From Synergistaceae bacterium (GTDB taxonomy: Bacteria > Synergistota > Synergistia > Synergistales > Synergistaceae), in NCBI GenBank assembly GCA_030531285.1, contig JAUNNW010000023.1:1-13262 (forward strand): a stretch of 13,262 bases of DNA. The letters run 5' to 3'. Positions 1-7,260 of the stretch are shown here, piece by piece. A model generated the notes under the pieces. The model was not told the origin of the DNA, ran no database searches, and was given only the letters and a program-made list of their open reading frames with translations. Made by a program: the position numbers and the translations under genes. Each line of letters begins with the position of its first letter. Position 1 is the stretch's first letter.

Positions 1-64
1 GAATAACAATAAACAGTGTTATCCGTTGATGTTCTTGTACCAAAATTCTGCTGTCGGCTGTCGT

Positions 65-126
65 TTGGCATCTGTCGGCAAAAAATATTCAAAAACAAGC
101 GGGAGACTGTAATCAGTCCCCCGCTT
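65..126 (-). repeat. Dispersed terminator-bearing repeat, copy 1
   Basis: This 62-bp element recurs at 7141-7202 (two base differences) and at 10136-10196. In the minus direction it consists of a hairpin with 13-bp arms (126-114 and 109-97, loop of 4), then a T-rich run and a conserved tail ending in GCCGACAGATGCCAA. The one substitution in the stem (A at 104 opposite C at 119 on the plus strand) becomes a G.U pair in minus-strand RNA but an A.C mismatch in plus-strand RNA, which argues that minus-strand transcripts use it. It lies downstream of the efflux operon. Confidence 0.85.
97..126 (-). terminator. Rho-independent terminator inside repeat copy 1
   Basis: The hairpin has 13-bp arms and a 4-nt loop (110-113). 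On the minus strand it is followed by TTGTTTTTGAATATTTTTTG. It is the second of two terminators behind the outer-membrane channel gene, about 70 bases beyond the first, and is probably a backup stop for the efflux operon. Confidence 0.75.
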
Positions 127-197
127 TATTATTTAAGTATATTTTTCGTCTTAACCGGCTTCGGAAGAGTACTTAAAAGCAATTTTGGGCAAATTAA

Positions 198-233
198 AAG
201 CGGCGCGGAATTTTTTATAATTCCGCGCCGCTT
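198..233 (-). terminator. Primary terminator of the efflux operon
   Basis: There is a perfect 15-bp inverted repeat (198-212 and 219-233) with a 6-nt loop. The G+C-rich core GCGGCGCGG is followed in the minus direction by TTTAATTT. It begins 27 bases after the channel gene's stop codon. Its sequence is unrelated to the repeated hairpin at 97-126 apart from the outer AAGCGG. The plus-strand flank is less T-rich, so use by minus-strand transcripts is favoured. Confidence 0.85.
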
Positions 234-259
234 GGTTTGTTTATACAGCGCATGCTAAG

Positions 260-1738
260 TTATTTTTTGATCAATTCTGTGTCTATCGGCTTCCAGCCGC
301 CGCCGAGAGCCTTGAATAGCTGTATCGTCGCGGTGGAGATGCGTCCTTTGTTGACCGCATACTGTTCGGAAAACGACAGATATGCTTCCTGTGCATTGAT
401 AACCGTGTCAAAATTGACAAGTCCGGCATTGTATTTGTCGTTTGCAATCTTAACCGCAGCCTGAGCCGCATCCAGACCGTCTTTAAGCGAATTGTCCCTG
501 TCTATGCCGTGTACGGAGTCAACAAGTGCGTCGCGCACTTCGGCTATTGCCTTGAGCACAGTGTTTTCATACGCATAGAGAGCCTGTTTTTCAGCTTCCG
601 TCTGTATGGTTACGTTGCTCTGCAGAGCGCCCCAGCGGAATATCGGCAGCGTTATTGACGGACCGAAGCCAAAGTTGCGCGCTCCTGCTTTGAACAGACT
701 GTCGCCGTCTATAGCTTCCGTACCTATTGAACCGGCAAGGAAGAAACGCGGCCAGAGATTTGCTTTTGCCGCCTGTCTTTTGGCAAATGCCGCTGCTACC
801 TGACGCTCTGCCGCTTGTATGTCAGGACGCTGACGGAGCATATTTGCCGGTATGCCGTATAGCACTCCGCCCGAGGCAACAGGGATTTTCTTCCACTCAC
901 GAAGTTCCTGTTCAAGCTCTCCCGGAATTTTTCCGACAAGCACTGCAAGGGCATTTTTACATTCTTCCACAGTTGTTTTGAGAGGCGGAATGAGCGCCTC
1001 AACCTGTTCTGTGGTGTATTTTGCCTGCTGAAGCACAAGCTGGTCGGCAAGTCCTGCCTTCCAGCGGGATTCCTGAAGCTTGTAGGTTTCTTCGCGCAGT
1101 TTGTAGTTTTCTTCGGCAACTTTGAGGCTGAGCTGTGCCGTGCGAAGCGCTATGTATTCAAGCGCTATTTCCGCTGAAAGCGATACCCACGTGTTATAGA
1201 GCTGCGCATACTGAGCCTGTACCGTTGCTTTGGAGGATTTCACTTCAGCCCTACGCGCTCCGAAAATATCTATTTCCCAAGAAGCGTCAATGCCGAGAGA
1301 AAATACGTTGCCGGTAACTCCGCCTTTCCCTCCGTCTTCAGCCTTTCCGTTGGTTGATTCCGACTGCATACCACGCTGGTACGAGCCTGTGGCGTCAAGC
1401 CACGGCAGCAGGTTTGCCCTGCTTGAGGTAAGCCCCGCGCGCGCCTGTACCACCCTTGAACGTGCCGTGTTGAGGTCGCGGCTGTTTTTGAGCGCACATT
1501 CTATAAGACGCGTCAGCGTTTCATCGTTAAACGCTGTCCACCAGTTTGCAAGCAGTTCCGGGCTCGGTTCTGTCAGTTTAAGCTCGCCTGAGTTAATGTC
1601 CGGTATAGGATAGATCTGCGCAAGCTTGATGAATTCTCCCTCTTTGAGCTGAGGATCGCCTTTTGCCGCAGTAAGGGCGTATGACGAGGTCGCAAGGAGC
1701 AGTACAGCCAGAAAGGCAAGAATTATTTTCTTTTTCAT
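260..1738 (-). CDS. Outer-membrane efflux channel, TolC/OprM/NodT family
   Basis: This is the outer-membrane exit duct of a tripartite efflux pump, 492 residues, a normal length for the family. Residues 1-21 form a Sec signal peptide (KKK, then a hydrophobic stretch, cleavage probably near SSYA). No lipobox cysteine follows, so unlike OprM it is probably not lipidated. Two homologous OEP halves run at about 64-270 and 290-485. Family hallmarks are visible: NWWTAFND near 65, the IPANMLRQRPDIQAAERQV block at 296-314, and the closing KALGGGW at 476-482. The start is supported by GGAGGG (1752-1747), 8 bases upstream and inside the last codons of the RND gene. Only one base separates the RND stop from this ATG, so the two are translationally coupled. 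As the last gene of the operon it is followed by two terminators. The family is clear; the pump's substrates cannot be read from the sequence. Confidence 0.95.
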   Translation of the reverse strand: MKKKIILAFLAVLLLATSSYALTAAKGDPQLKEGEFIKLAQIYPIPDINSGELKLTEPSPELLANWWTAFNDETLTRLIECALKNSRDLNTARSRVVQARAGLTSSRANLLPWLDATGSYQRGMQSESTNGKAEDGGKGGVTGNVFSLGIDASWEIDIFGARRAEVKSSKATVQAQYAQLYNTWVSLSAEIALEYIALRTAQLSLKVAEENYKLREETYKLQESRWKAGLADQLVLQQAKYTTEQVEALIPPLKTTVEECKNALAVLVGKIPGELEQELREWKKIPVASGGVLYGIPANMLRQRPDIQAAERQVAAAFAKRQAAKANLWPRFFLAGSIGTEAIDGDSLFKAGARNFGFGPSITLPIFRWGALQSNVTIQTEAEKQALYAYENTVLKAIAEVRDALVDSVHGIDRDNSLKDGLDAAQAAVKIANDKYNAGLVNFDTVINAQEAYLSFSEQYAVNKGRISTATIQLFKALGGGWKPIDTELIKK

Positions 1739-1739
1739 T

Positions 1740-4700
1740 TTATTTTCCCTCCTCAGCGCTGCCTGCTTTTTTTGCGCCGAACACGCGGCGCTTGCCGTAG
1801 ACTTTCTCGCGCATGGTCTGGAAGAGTACGTAGAGACCGGGTATCAGGAAGATACCGATTATTGTTGCCGCGTTCATTCCGAAGAACATTGTGGAGCCAA
1901 CGGCTTTACGCGAGCCTGAACCTGCGCCGGAAGCAAAGAGCATCGGAAGAACACCGAGAACGCAGGTGAACGCCGTCATAAGAACCGAGCGGAAACGTTC
2001 ACCGGCGGCGGTCGCAGCTGCCTCTATGATTGAAAGTCCGTTTTCTTCACGCTGTTCTTTTGCAAATTCGATAATCAGTATTGCGTTCTTTGCCGCAAGT
2101 CCGATAAGAAGAAGTATGCCAAGCTGTGCGTATATGGAGACCGGAAGTCCCATGGCACGGATTCCGAGTATTGCGCCAAGCATTGCGACCGGCAGCGAGA
2201 GTATGACAGGGACAGGAACCGTCCAGCTTTCATACTGCGCAACGAGGAAGAGCAGGGCGAACAGCAGCGAAATTGAAAGTATGAGCGCAATCTGGTTGCC
2301 TGCCGTACGCTCCTGATAAGACATTCCGGAGTAGTCTATGCCGTAGCCCGAAGGAAGTTCCTGCGCCAGTTTTTCGATTATTGCCATACCCTGACCGGTT
2401 GAGAAGCCCTGTTTCATTATGACGTTGATGTTTGCCGACGGGTACATGTTATAGCGTTTGTAGGTACTCGGCGCCAGCACTTTTCTGACGTGTATCAGCG
2501 TTTCAAGCGGTATCTGCTGCCCCGTTGCGCTTGAAACATAGACTCTGCCTATATCGTCAATTTTCGAGCGGAACTGTGCGTCAGCCTGCACCATAACGCG
2601 GTTGACCTGAGAACCGAGGTTGATATCGTTAATGTAAGCCGAGCCGAAATACATTTGCATTGCTGCAAATACGTTGCTTACGGGAACGTTCATTACCTCC
2701 GCCTTTTCGCGGTCTATGTCAACGTAAAGGTGCGGTGTCCCGGCATTGTAGGTACTGAATGCCGCCGCAACTTCCGGCTGCTGGTTGAGTTTCATCAAAA
2801 GTTCGCCGAGAACCGCAGCAAGTTCCGCAGGGTCGGCTTTCAGCATAGATTCAAGTCTTACGTCTATACCGCCTATATTGCCGAGTCCTGAAATTGCCGG
2901 CGGAGTGAACACGTTTATTTTTGCGTTCGGAATACGCGCCGCCATGCCGCGTATTTTGCCGACTATGGCGTTCAGGCTCTGATCTTTGGCGGACCGTTTG
3001 CCCCACGGTTCGAGAGGCACAATGACAGAGGCAAGGTTTTCGCCGCGGCCGCCTATCATGGACATACCAGTAATAGCCATTGTCGTTTTAACGCCAGGAA
3101 TATTTCTGATTTCGTTTGCAAGAGCGTTTACCAACACCATGGTATGACCTTTAGCCGTACCTTCAGGCAGCTGGAGAGCGGCAAAAAGAACACCCTGATC
3201 TTCATCCGGAAGGAACGCTTTCGGCGAAGTTTTGTAGGCAAGAGCGAAACTGCCGATGACAAGCGCGACCAAAAGAACGACAAGCAAACTTCTTTTTGCG
3301 ATCCAGGTCGATTTTTCAACGTACCAGACTGTGGATTTTTTAAGCGCCGAGTTGAACCATGCAAGAGACCCTCTTTCTGCCGGTTTGATTTCGGTAAGCA
3401 GATGGGCACACATCGCAGGACTCGCCGTAAGAGCGAATACAAGCGAGAACATGACCGAGAACGATATGGTAACCGCAAACTGGCGGTAAATCTGCCCCGT
3501 TATGCCTTGCATGAAGGCGACAGGCACGAATATCGCAAGGAAGACCAAGGTCGTCGCTATCATAGGGCCTGTTATGTCTTTCATAGCCTGGACAGTTGCT
3601 TCCGCAGGCGTGCATTTGTCACGTTCCATAACGTAGGTTACGCGCTCAACGACGACTATTGCGTCGTCAACAACCGTTCCGATAACGAGAACAAGACCGA
3701 ACAGTGTCAGAATGTTTATGGAATAGCCGAGTGCCGCAAGACCGATGAAGGTAGCAAGCAGCGAAACAGGTATAGCCATAACCGGAACGAGCGTGACCCT
3801 CCAGTTCTGCAAGAATATCCAGCAGACAAAAACGACAAGAAGGAAGGTGATAATAAGTGTTAAAAGTATTTCCTTTATTGTTTCTATGACGTATTCAGTC
3901 GAGTCGTAACCGAGACCGAGGCTGATACCGTTCGGCAGATTTTTCTGCAGAGCTTCTATAACTTTCTTTGCGGCATTCATAACGGTAAGCGCGTTCGAAC
4001 CCGATGCCTGCGTCATGTCAACAAGCGCAGAGTCTCCGCCGTTGTATTTGTTTTCAAACGTGTAGGATTCTGAGCCTAGCTCTATTTTCGCTATGTCTTT
4101 GAGTTTAACAACACCGCCGGCATTTGTTGCGACTATGATTTTTTCAAAGTCGGAAATTTTTGTAAGACGTCCCTGAGTAAGCAGATTATAGGTAAGAACC
4201 TGACTTGACAGCATAGGCGCGGCGCCTATCGAACCGAGGGAGGCCTGCGTGTTCTGTCCCTGAATTGCCGCCGCCACCTGCGCAACGGTTATGCCGAGCG
4301 AGGTCATGCGTTCAGGATCAAGCCATACACGGACGCTGTAACGTCCGCCCCATACATCGACGTCGCCCATACCGGCAACACGCGCGAGAACGTTCTTGAC
4401 GTTTGAGTGCGCATAGTCCATCAGTTCAAGATTCGTATAGGAACCGTTCGGAGAAGTCAAGGCAACCATTCCGAGGTCCTGCGCAAACGCGGATTTGACG
4501 CTTATGCCTCGTGCCGTAACCTCTGACGGAAGACGGGGAGATGCCTGCGTAACGCGGTTCTGAACCTTGACAAGCGCTATGTCAGGGTCCACGCCCATTT
4601 TGAACGTTACATAAAGCTGATAGTTTCCGTTGCTGCTTGAAGTTGACTCCATGTAAATCATGCCGTCAACGCCGTTGATTTCCTCTTCAAGCGGGGCGCC

Positions 4701-4886
4701 GACAGTTTTTGAAACGGTTTCCGCGTCAGCTCCGACAAAGTTCGCGTTCACACGGACCTGAGGAGGTGTGACGTTCGGGTACTGAGCCACAGGCAGGCTG
4801 AAAATACAGATTAAGCCCGCCAGCGCCATAACTATTGAGACGACCGAGGAAAGTCTCGGATGGTCTATGAAAAATTTTGCGAACAT
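1740..4886 (-). CDS. acrB: RND-family multidrug efflux transporter (AcrB/MexB-like, HAE1)
   Basis: This proton-driven inner-membrane pump takes up lipophilic drugs and passes them to the outer-membrane channel. Its 1048 residues match AcrB in length. The N terminus [20 protein letters not shown] is typical of HAE1 transporters. The expected layout is visible: TM1 at about 11-30, a first large periplasmic loop to about 335, a TM2-7 bundle, a second loop from about 560 to 862, and TM8-12. The proton-relay aspartates fall at D407 and D408 (GTVVDDAI), the numbering of E. coli AcrB, and the partner lysine is K933 in GLAAKNAI. No key residue is missing. The start lies 12 bases after the adaptor gene's stop, with AGGG (4898-4895) as a modest ribosome site. 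That AGGG belongs to the second copy of an exact 11-bp tandem duplication. Drug specificity cannot be inferred. Confidence 0.97.
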   Translation of the reverse strand: MFAKFFIDHPRLSSVVSIVMALAGLICIFSLPVAQYPNVTPPQVRVNANFVGADAETVSKTVGAPLEEEINGVDGMIYMESTSSSNGNYQLYVTFKMGVDPDIALVKVQNRVTQASPRLPSEVTARGISVKSAFAQDLGMVALTSPNGSYTNLELMDYAHSNVKNVLARVAGMGDVDVWGGRYSVRVWLDPERMTSLGITVAQVAAAIQGQNTQASLGSIGAAPMLSSQVLTYNLLTQGRLTKISDFEKIIVATNAGGVVKLKDIAKIELGSESYTFENKYNGGDSALVDMTQASGSNALTVMNAAKKVIEALQKNLPNGISLGLGYDSTEYVIETIKEILLTLIITFLLVVFVCWIFLQNWRVTLVPVMAIPVSLLATFIGLAALGYSINILTLFGLVLVIGTVVDDAIVVVERVTYVMERDKCTPAEATVQAMKDITGPMIATTLVFLAIFVPVAFMQGITGQIYRQFAVTISFSVMFSLVFALTASPAMCAHLLTEIKPAERGSLAWFNSALKKSTVWYVEKSTWIAKRSLLVVLLVALVIGSFALAYKTSPKAFLPDEDQGVLFAALQLPEGTAKGHTMVLVNALANEIRNIPGVKTTMAITGMSMIGGRGENLASVIVPLEPWGKRSAKDQSLNAIVGKIRGMAARIPNAKINVFTPPAISGLGNIGGIDVRLESMLKADPAELAAVLGELLMKLNQQPEVAAAFSTYNAGTPHLYVDIDREKAEVMNVPVSNVFAAMQMYFGSAYINDINLGSQVNRVMVQADAQFRSKIDDIGRVYVSSATGQQIPLETLIHVRKVLAPSTYKRYNMYPSANINVIMKQGFSTGQGMAIIEKLAQELPSGYGIDYSGMSYQERTAGNQIALILSISLLFALLFLVAQYESWTVPVPVILSLPVAMLGAILGIRAMGLPVSIYAQLGILLLIGLAAKNAILIIEFAKEQREENGLSIIEAAATAAGERFRSVLMTAFTCVLGVLPMLFASGAGSGSRKAVGSTMFFGMNAATIIGIFLIPGLYVLFQTMREKVYGKRRVFGAKKAGSAEEGK

Positions 4887-4887
4887 T

Positions 4888-4909
4888 TTACTTACCCTTT
4901 ACTTACCCT
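4888..4909. repeat. 11-bp exact tandem duplication at the adaptor/RND junction
   Basis: The unit TTACTTACCCT occurs twice head to tail (4888-4898 and 4899-4909). In the minus direction the first unit holds the end of the adaptor gene, including its TAA stop. The second supplies AGGG at 4898-4895, the only visible ribosome site for the RND gene, 8 bases before its ATG. Confidence 0.9.
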
Positions 4910-6239
4910 GCTTCGCCGGCGGAATTGCTGCTGGGACTTTTTTGCCCTGATCTGCATTTTTATCCGTTTTGTCAGTCTTTTCCGCTTCCGGCTTTGCTTC
5001 CTCTTTTGCGTTGTCCTCTGCCGGTTTCAGGTCAAGCTCTGACTCTTTCGCCTTTTCAGCCGCGGTGTCCCTGCTCTTCTGGTTCTCGACAACCTGAACC
5101 TTTACGCCCTGACGAACCATCTGGATACCCTGTACAATAATTTTGTCACCCTTTTCAAGTCCTTCTTCAACAAAACGCGCCGTGCCGTATTCGTTGCCGA
5201 GTTTGACGCGCTTCACAACAGCTTCCTGATTATCGTTAACTGTGAACACATAATCACCCTGCGCGTCAGCAAGAATTGCCGCCTGCGGAATGTATTTCAC
5301 GAGACGCGTTTCAACAGGCTTTGCGGAGACGCGGACAAGCGCGCCCGGCATAAGTCTTCCGTCCTTATTTGCATAGCGCAGACGAACGGCAACCGTACCT
5401 GTTTTTGAATCAACCTGATTGTTTTCAAAATCGCGCATACCCTTCGCTTCGATTTCTTCGCCGTTGGAGAGCTTGATTTTTGTTTCAAAAACAGAGCCAT
5501 GTTCTTTGAAACTTTTGAGCAGTCTGAGATAATCCCTGTCAGGCAGCGAGAAATTGACGCGGATAGGATCTTCCTGAACCACAACGGCAAGCGGACTGCT
5601 GTCGGGCTTCACATAATTTCCCTTTGTAAAGAGAGCCTTGCCTATGCGGCCTGTAATCGGGGAACGGACTGACGTTCTTTCAACGTCAATCTGTGCAAGC
5701 TGCAGAGAAGCCTGGGCAGAGACAAGCGCCGCCTGAGCCGCAAGATACGCTGCGTTGGCCTTATCGCTTTCCGAAGCGGAAACTGCGCGCTGGTCGGCTG
5801 TTTTGACGCGCTTTAAATAGCTTTCCGCATTGGCAAGGTTTGCTCTTGCTTCATCAACCTGAGCTTTGCGCAAGTCGCGCGTTGCCTTGTACTGATTCTG
5901 CTCTATCGTGAACAGCACCTGTCCGGCATGGACAATTGAACCTTCCTTGAAATTGACGGCAGCTATTTTGCCCGTAACGCTCGGTACAACATTGACAGTC
6001 TGAATCGGCTCGACGCTTCCGACATATTCCTTCTGCGTCGAAAGATCAGCTTCCTCAACCTCGCCGAGAACGACCATCGGCGCTGCCTGAGCTGCTTTCA
6101 TAGCGGCTTCCTGCTGCGCTTTTTTCTCCTGAACGCCTCTGTTCCAATACCAAAAACCACCCGCTGCCGCGATTATCAAAAGAATCGCGATAAATCTTGT
6201 TGCTCCGCTTTTTTTCTTTTCCTGCTGTTCGTTTTCCAT
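4899..6239 (-). CDS. acrA: RND efflux periplasmic adaptor (AcrA/MexA-like)
   Basis: This is the membrane-fusion protein linking the RND pump to the outer-membrane channel, 446 residues. An uncleaved anchor lies at about 15-32 (FIAILLIIAAAGGFWYW). There is no lipobox cysteine, so it is membrane-anchored by a helix rather than lipidated like E. coli AcrA. The domains follow the family order: barrel-sandwich (lipoyl) halves at about 78-115 and 190-222 (RSPITGRIG at 192-200), an alpha-helical hairpin at about 116-188, a beta-barrel at about 225-310, and a membrane-proximal domain to about 385. The last 60 residues are an unusual tail rich in Lys, Glu, Asp, Ala and Pro. AAGGAG (6252-6247), 7 bases before the ATG, supports the start. 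The TetR gene ends 75 bases upstream and the RND gene starts 12 bases downstream. Confidence 0.95.
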   Translation of the reverse strand: MENEQQEKKKSGATRFIAILLIIAAAGGFWYWNRGVQEKKAQQEAAMKAAQAAPMVVLGEVEEADLSTQKEYVGSVEPIQTVNVVPSVTGKIAAVNFKEGSIVHAGQVLFTIEQNQYKATRDLRKAQVDEARANLANAESYLKRVKTADQRAVSASESDKANAAYLAAQAALVSAQASLQLAQIDVERTSVRSPITGRIGKALFTKGNYVKPDSSPLAVVVQEDPIRVNFSLPDRDYLRLLKSFKEHGSVFETKIKLSNGEEIEAKGMRDFENNQVDSKTGTVAVRLRYANKDGRLMPGALVRVSAKPVETRLVKYIPQAAILADAQGDYVFTVNDNQEAVVKRVKLGNEYGTARFVEEGLEKGDKIIVQGIQMVRQGVKVQVVENQKSRDTAAEKAKESELDLKPAEDNAKEEAKPEAEKTDKTDKNADQGKKVPAAIPPAKQGK

Positions 6240-6280
6240 TGTGCTTCTCCTTTTTACTGGGTTAACTGCATACTGACTTT

Positions 6281-6325
6281 TTTATAAAATATTTATAAAA
6301 TGCGTTGCGCCGCCTTACAGCGCAA
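6281..6325 (-). promoter_or_regulatory. Hairpin plus A+T-rich repeat between repressor and pump genes
   Basis: Two small structures occupy this junction. TTGCGC (6305-6310) and GCGCAA (6320-6325) form a 6-bp stem whose loop carries the TetR gene's stop codon. Beyond it in the minus direction is a T/A-rich stretch with a doubled TTTATAAAA (6281-6289 and 6292-6300), also readable as the inverted repeat TTATAAA/TTTATAA. It could be a weak terminator that lowers pump expression relative to the repressor, or a secondary promoter -10 region for the adaptor gene. I see no good -35, so the role is open. Confidence 0.3.
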
Positions 6326-6923
6326 GCTCTTTTTCAACTGCGTTAAAAATAAAATCAATGTGCTTCGCAAAATCTTTTTCAAGCATATCCATAAAACGGA
6401 GATTGCCCAACCCGCTGAAAACGGCGACAAGCGCCTCCGCTACTGCCCCGCAGTCACAGCACGGCTTGATTTTTCCAGCCGCTTTCTCCTTTTCAAGCAC
6501 CTTTGCGACATAATTCTTTTCGCGTACTAACGAAGACCTCTTCAAATCAGTGAGCGCAATACGGACATCGTCCGGCCACTCGTTCATATGCAGAAGAATT
6601 TTACGGATTTTGACATGCAGTTCCTTGCCTTCAGGGCTTTTAACAAACGCCTTGTAATAATTTTTCAAATCTTCAAGAGACGCCGGCTCATTCGCGCCAA
6701 GCGTAAAGGTACACGCCGCTTCCTCGTGCAGATACTCCGCAAGGCGGATAAAAAGCTCGTTCTTGCTCTTGAAATGCCAGTAGACAGCGCCCTTCGTCAT
6801 GCCGACAGCGGAAGCAATTTCAGTAACAGAAACACTCGCATACGGCTTCTCGCTGAAAAAATTCAGCGCTGCGTTAAGTATGCGTTCTCTCGTTTCAAGT
6901 GCTTCTTCTTTCGTTCTGCGCAA
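6315..6923 (-). CDS. TetR/AcrR-family repressor of the efflux operon
   Basis: This is a predicted drug-responsive transcriptional repressor, 202 residues from the TTG start chosen here. The N-terminal TetR domain reads RRTKEEALETRERILNAAL, with the helix-turn-helix at about 32-52 (VTEIASAVGMTKGAVYWHF), a near-perfect family signature. The remainder (about 60-202) is the helical ligand/dimer domain, which resembles AcrR. The reading frame stays open up to a TTG at 7007, but that codon lies inside the -35 box and most of the added residues would come from promoter and operator DNA. The first start downstream of the predicted transcription start that gives the normal TetR N terminus is TTG at 6923, preceded by GGGGG and, farther off, AGGA. 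The gene lies on the same strand as the pump genes rather than divergent from them, so it is probably their first cistron and controls itself and the pump together. Confidence 0.9.
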   Translation of the reverse strand: MRRTKEEALETRERILNAALNFFSEKPYASVSVTEIASAVGMTKGAVYWHFKSKNELFIRLAEYLHEEAACTFTLGANEPASLEDLKNYYKAFVKSPEGKELHVKIRKILLHMNEWPDDVRIALTDLKRSSLVREKNYVAKVLEKEKAAGKIKPCCDCGAVAEALVAVFSGLGNLRFMDMLEKDFAKHIDFIFNAVEKELAL

Positions 6924-6977
6924 GGCTCTGCCCCCATTCCTACAACACAACCGTCGCACAACCGTGCAACGGATGCT

Positions 6978-7007
6978 ATTATACATTCCCATAAGAATGT
7001 ATGTCAA
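6978..7007 (-). promoter_or_regulatory. Consensus sigma-70 promoter of the efflux operon
   Basis: On the minus strand TTGACA (7007-7002) and TATAAT (6983-6978) both match consensus and are separated by 18 bp. The expected transcription start is near 6970, leaving a leader of about 47 bases before the TTG start of the repressor. No other strong promoter is seen between here and the adaptor gene, so it probably drives all four genes. Confidence 0.85.
6981..7002. promoter_or_regulatory. Probable TetR/AcrR operator inside the promoter spacer
   Basis: ATACATTC (6981-6988) and GAATGTAT (6995-7002) form a perfect 8+8 bp inverted repeat around a 6-bp centre. It fills the spacer and overlaps the inner edges of the -35 and -10 boxes, so a bound dimer would block RNA polymerase. 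The half-site resembles, as I recall it, that of the E. coli AcrR operator (AATGTATG), though the spacing differs. Binding by the adjacent regulator is inferred. Confidence 0.75.
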
Positions 7008-7140
7008 GCAAAAAATTCACAAAACGGCTTGTTTTGAACCCAGAGCCGCTTTGCATTATTCCCTTTTTTTCCTTCACCGTTGTTCAGCAAAAAATAATCA
7101 CCAAGCGCCAACTCCCCCATAAATCGCGTTTTAACTAATT

Positions 7141-7202
7141 TTGGCATCTGTCGGCAAAAAGTATTCAAAAACAAGCGGGGGACTGTAATCAGTCCCCCGC
7201 TT
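7141..7202 (-). repeat. Dispersed terminator-bearing repeat, copy 2
   Basis: This 62-bp copy differs from copy 1 at two bases and has the perfect stem. It lies about 60 bases downstream of the stop codon of the last restriction-unit gene. It shares with copies 1 and 3 both the hairpin and the T-rich tail TGTTTTTGAATACTTTTTG plus GCCGACAGATGC on the minus strand. Confidence 0.87.
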
Positions 7203-7203
7203 G
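7172..7203 (-). terminator. Rho-independent terminator of the restriction-modification operon
   Basis: A perfect 14-bp stem (7172-7185 with 7190-7203) and a 4-nt loop are followed in the minus direction by TTTTTGAATACTTTTT. It is the strongest of the three repeated hairpins. Transcripts coming from the right would stop here before reaching the efflux promoter. Confidence 0.85.
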
Positions 7204-7260
7204 TGTATTCTCATACGCTCCGGCGCGAATTGAGTTTAAAACTCAAGTTGTATTCACACG

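Larger units (their letters stand above)
6924..7260. other. Non-coding stretch between the efflux and restriction units
   Basis: These 337 bases hold the efflux promoter/operator and leader at the left (6924-7010) and the terminator repeat of the restriction unit at 7141-7203. A small palindrome of 7-bp arms (7230-7236 and 7240-7246, TTGAGTT/AACTCAA) follows, just after the last methyltransferase gene. Between 7011 and 7140 I see no gene or convincing signal. The short plus-strand open frames here run antisense across the promoter and have no supporting features. Confidence 0.6.

Noticed and set aside
16..258. An 80-residue plus-strand open frame at the left edge
   Set aside because: It is made of two terminator hairpins and flanking A+T-rich DNA, so its translation is incidental.
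3144..3863. A 239-residue open frame on the plus strand
   Set aside because: It runs antisense to the RND transporter gene, is extremely rich in Arg, Lys and Asp, has no recognisable domain and no ribosome site, and is explained as a shadow of the coding sequence on the other strand.
6924..7007. Extension of the TetR protein to a TTG start at 7007
   Set aside because: The start codon would lie within the -35 box and upstream of the predicted transcription start, and the added residues are encoded by promoter, operator and leader DNA.
6588..7037. A 149-residue plus-strand open frame opposite the TetR gene
   Set aside because: It crosses the efflux promoter and operator in antisense, has no family resemblance and no good ribosome site.
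7230..7246. Palindrome TTGAGTT/AACTCAA as a further terminator
   Set aside because: The stem is A+T-rich and only 7 bp, and no T run follows in the minus direction; the strong hairpin at 7172-7203 suffices.
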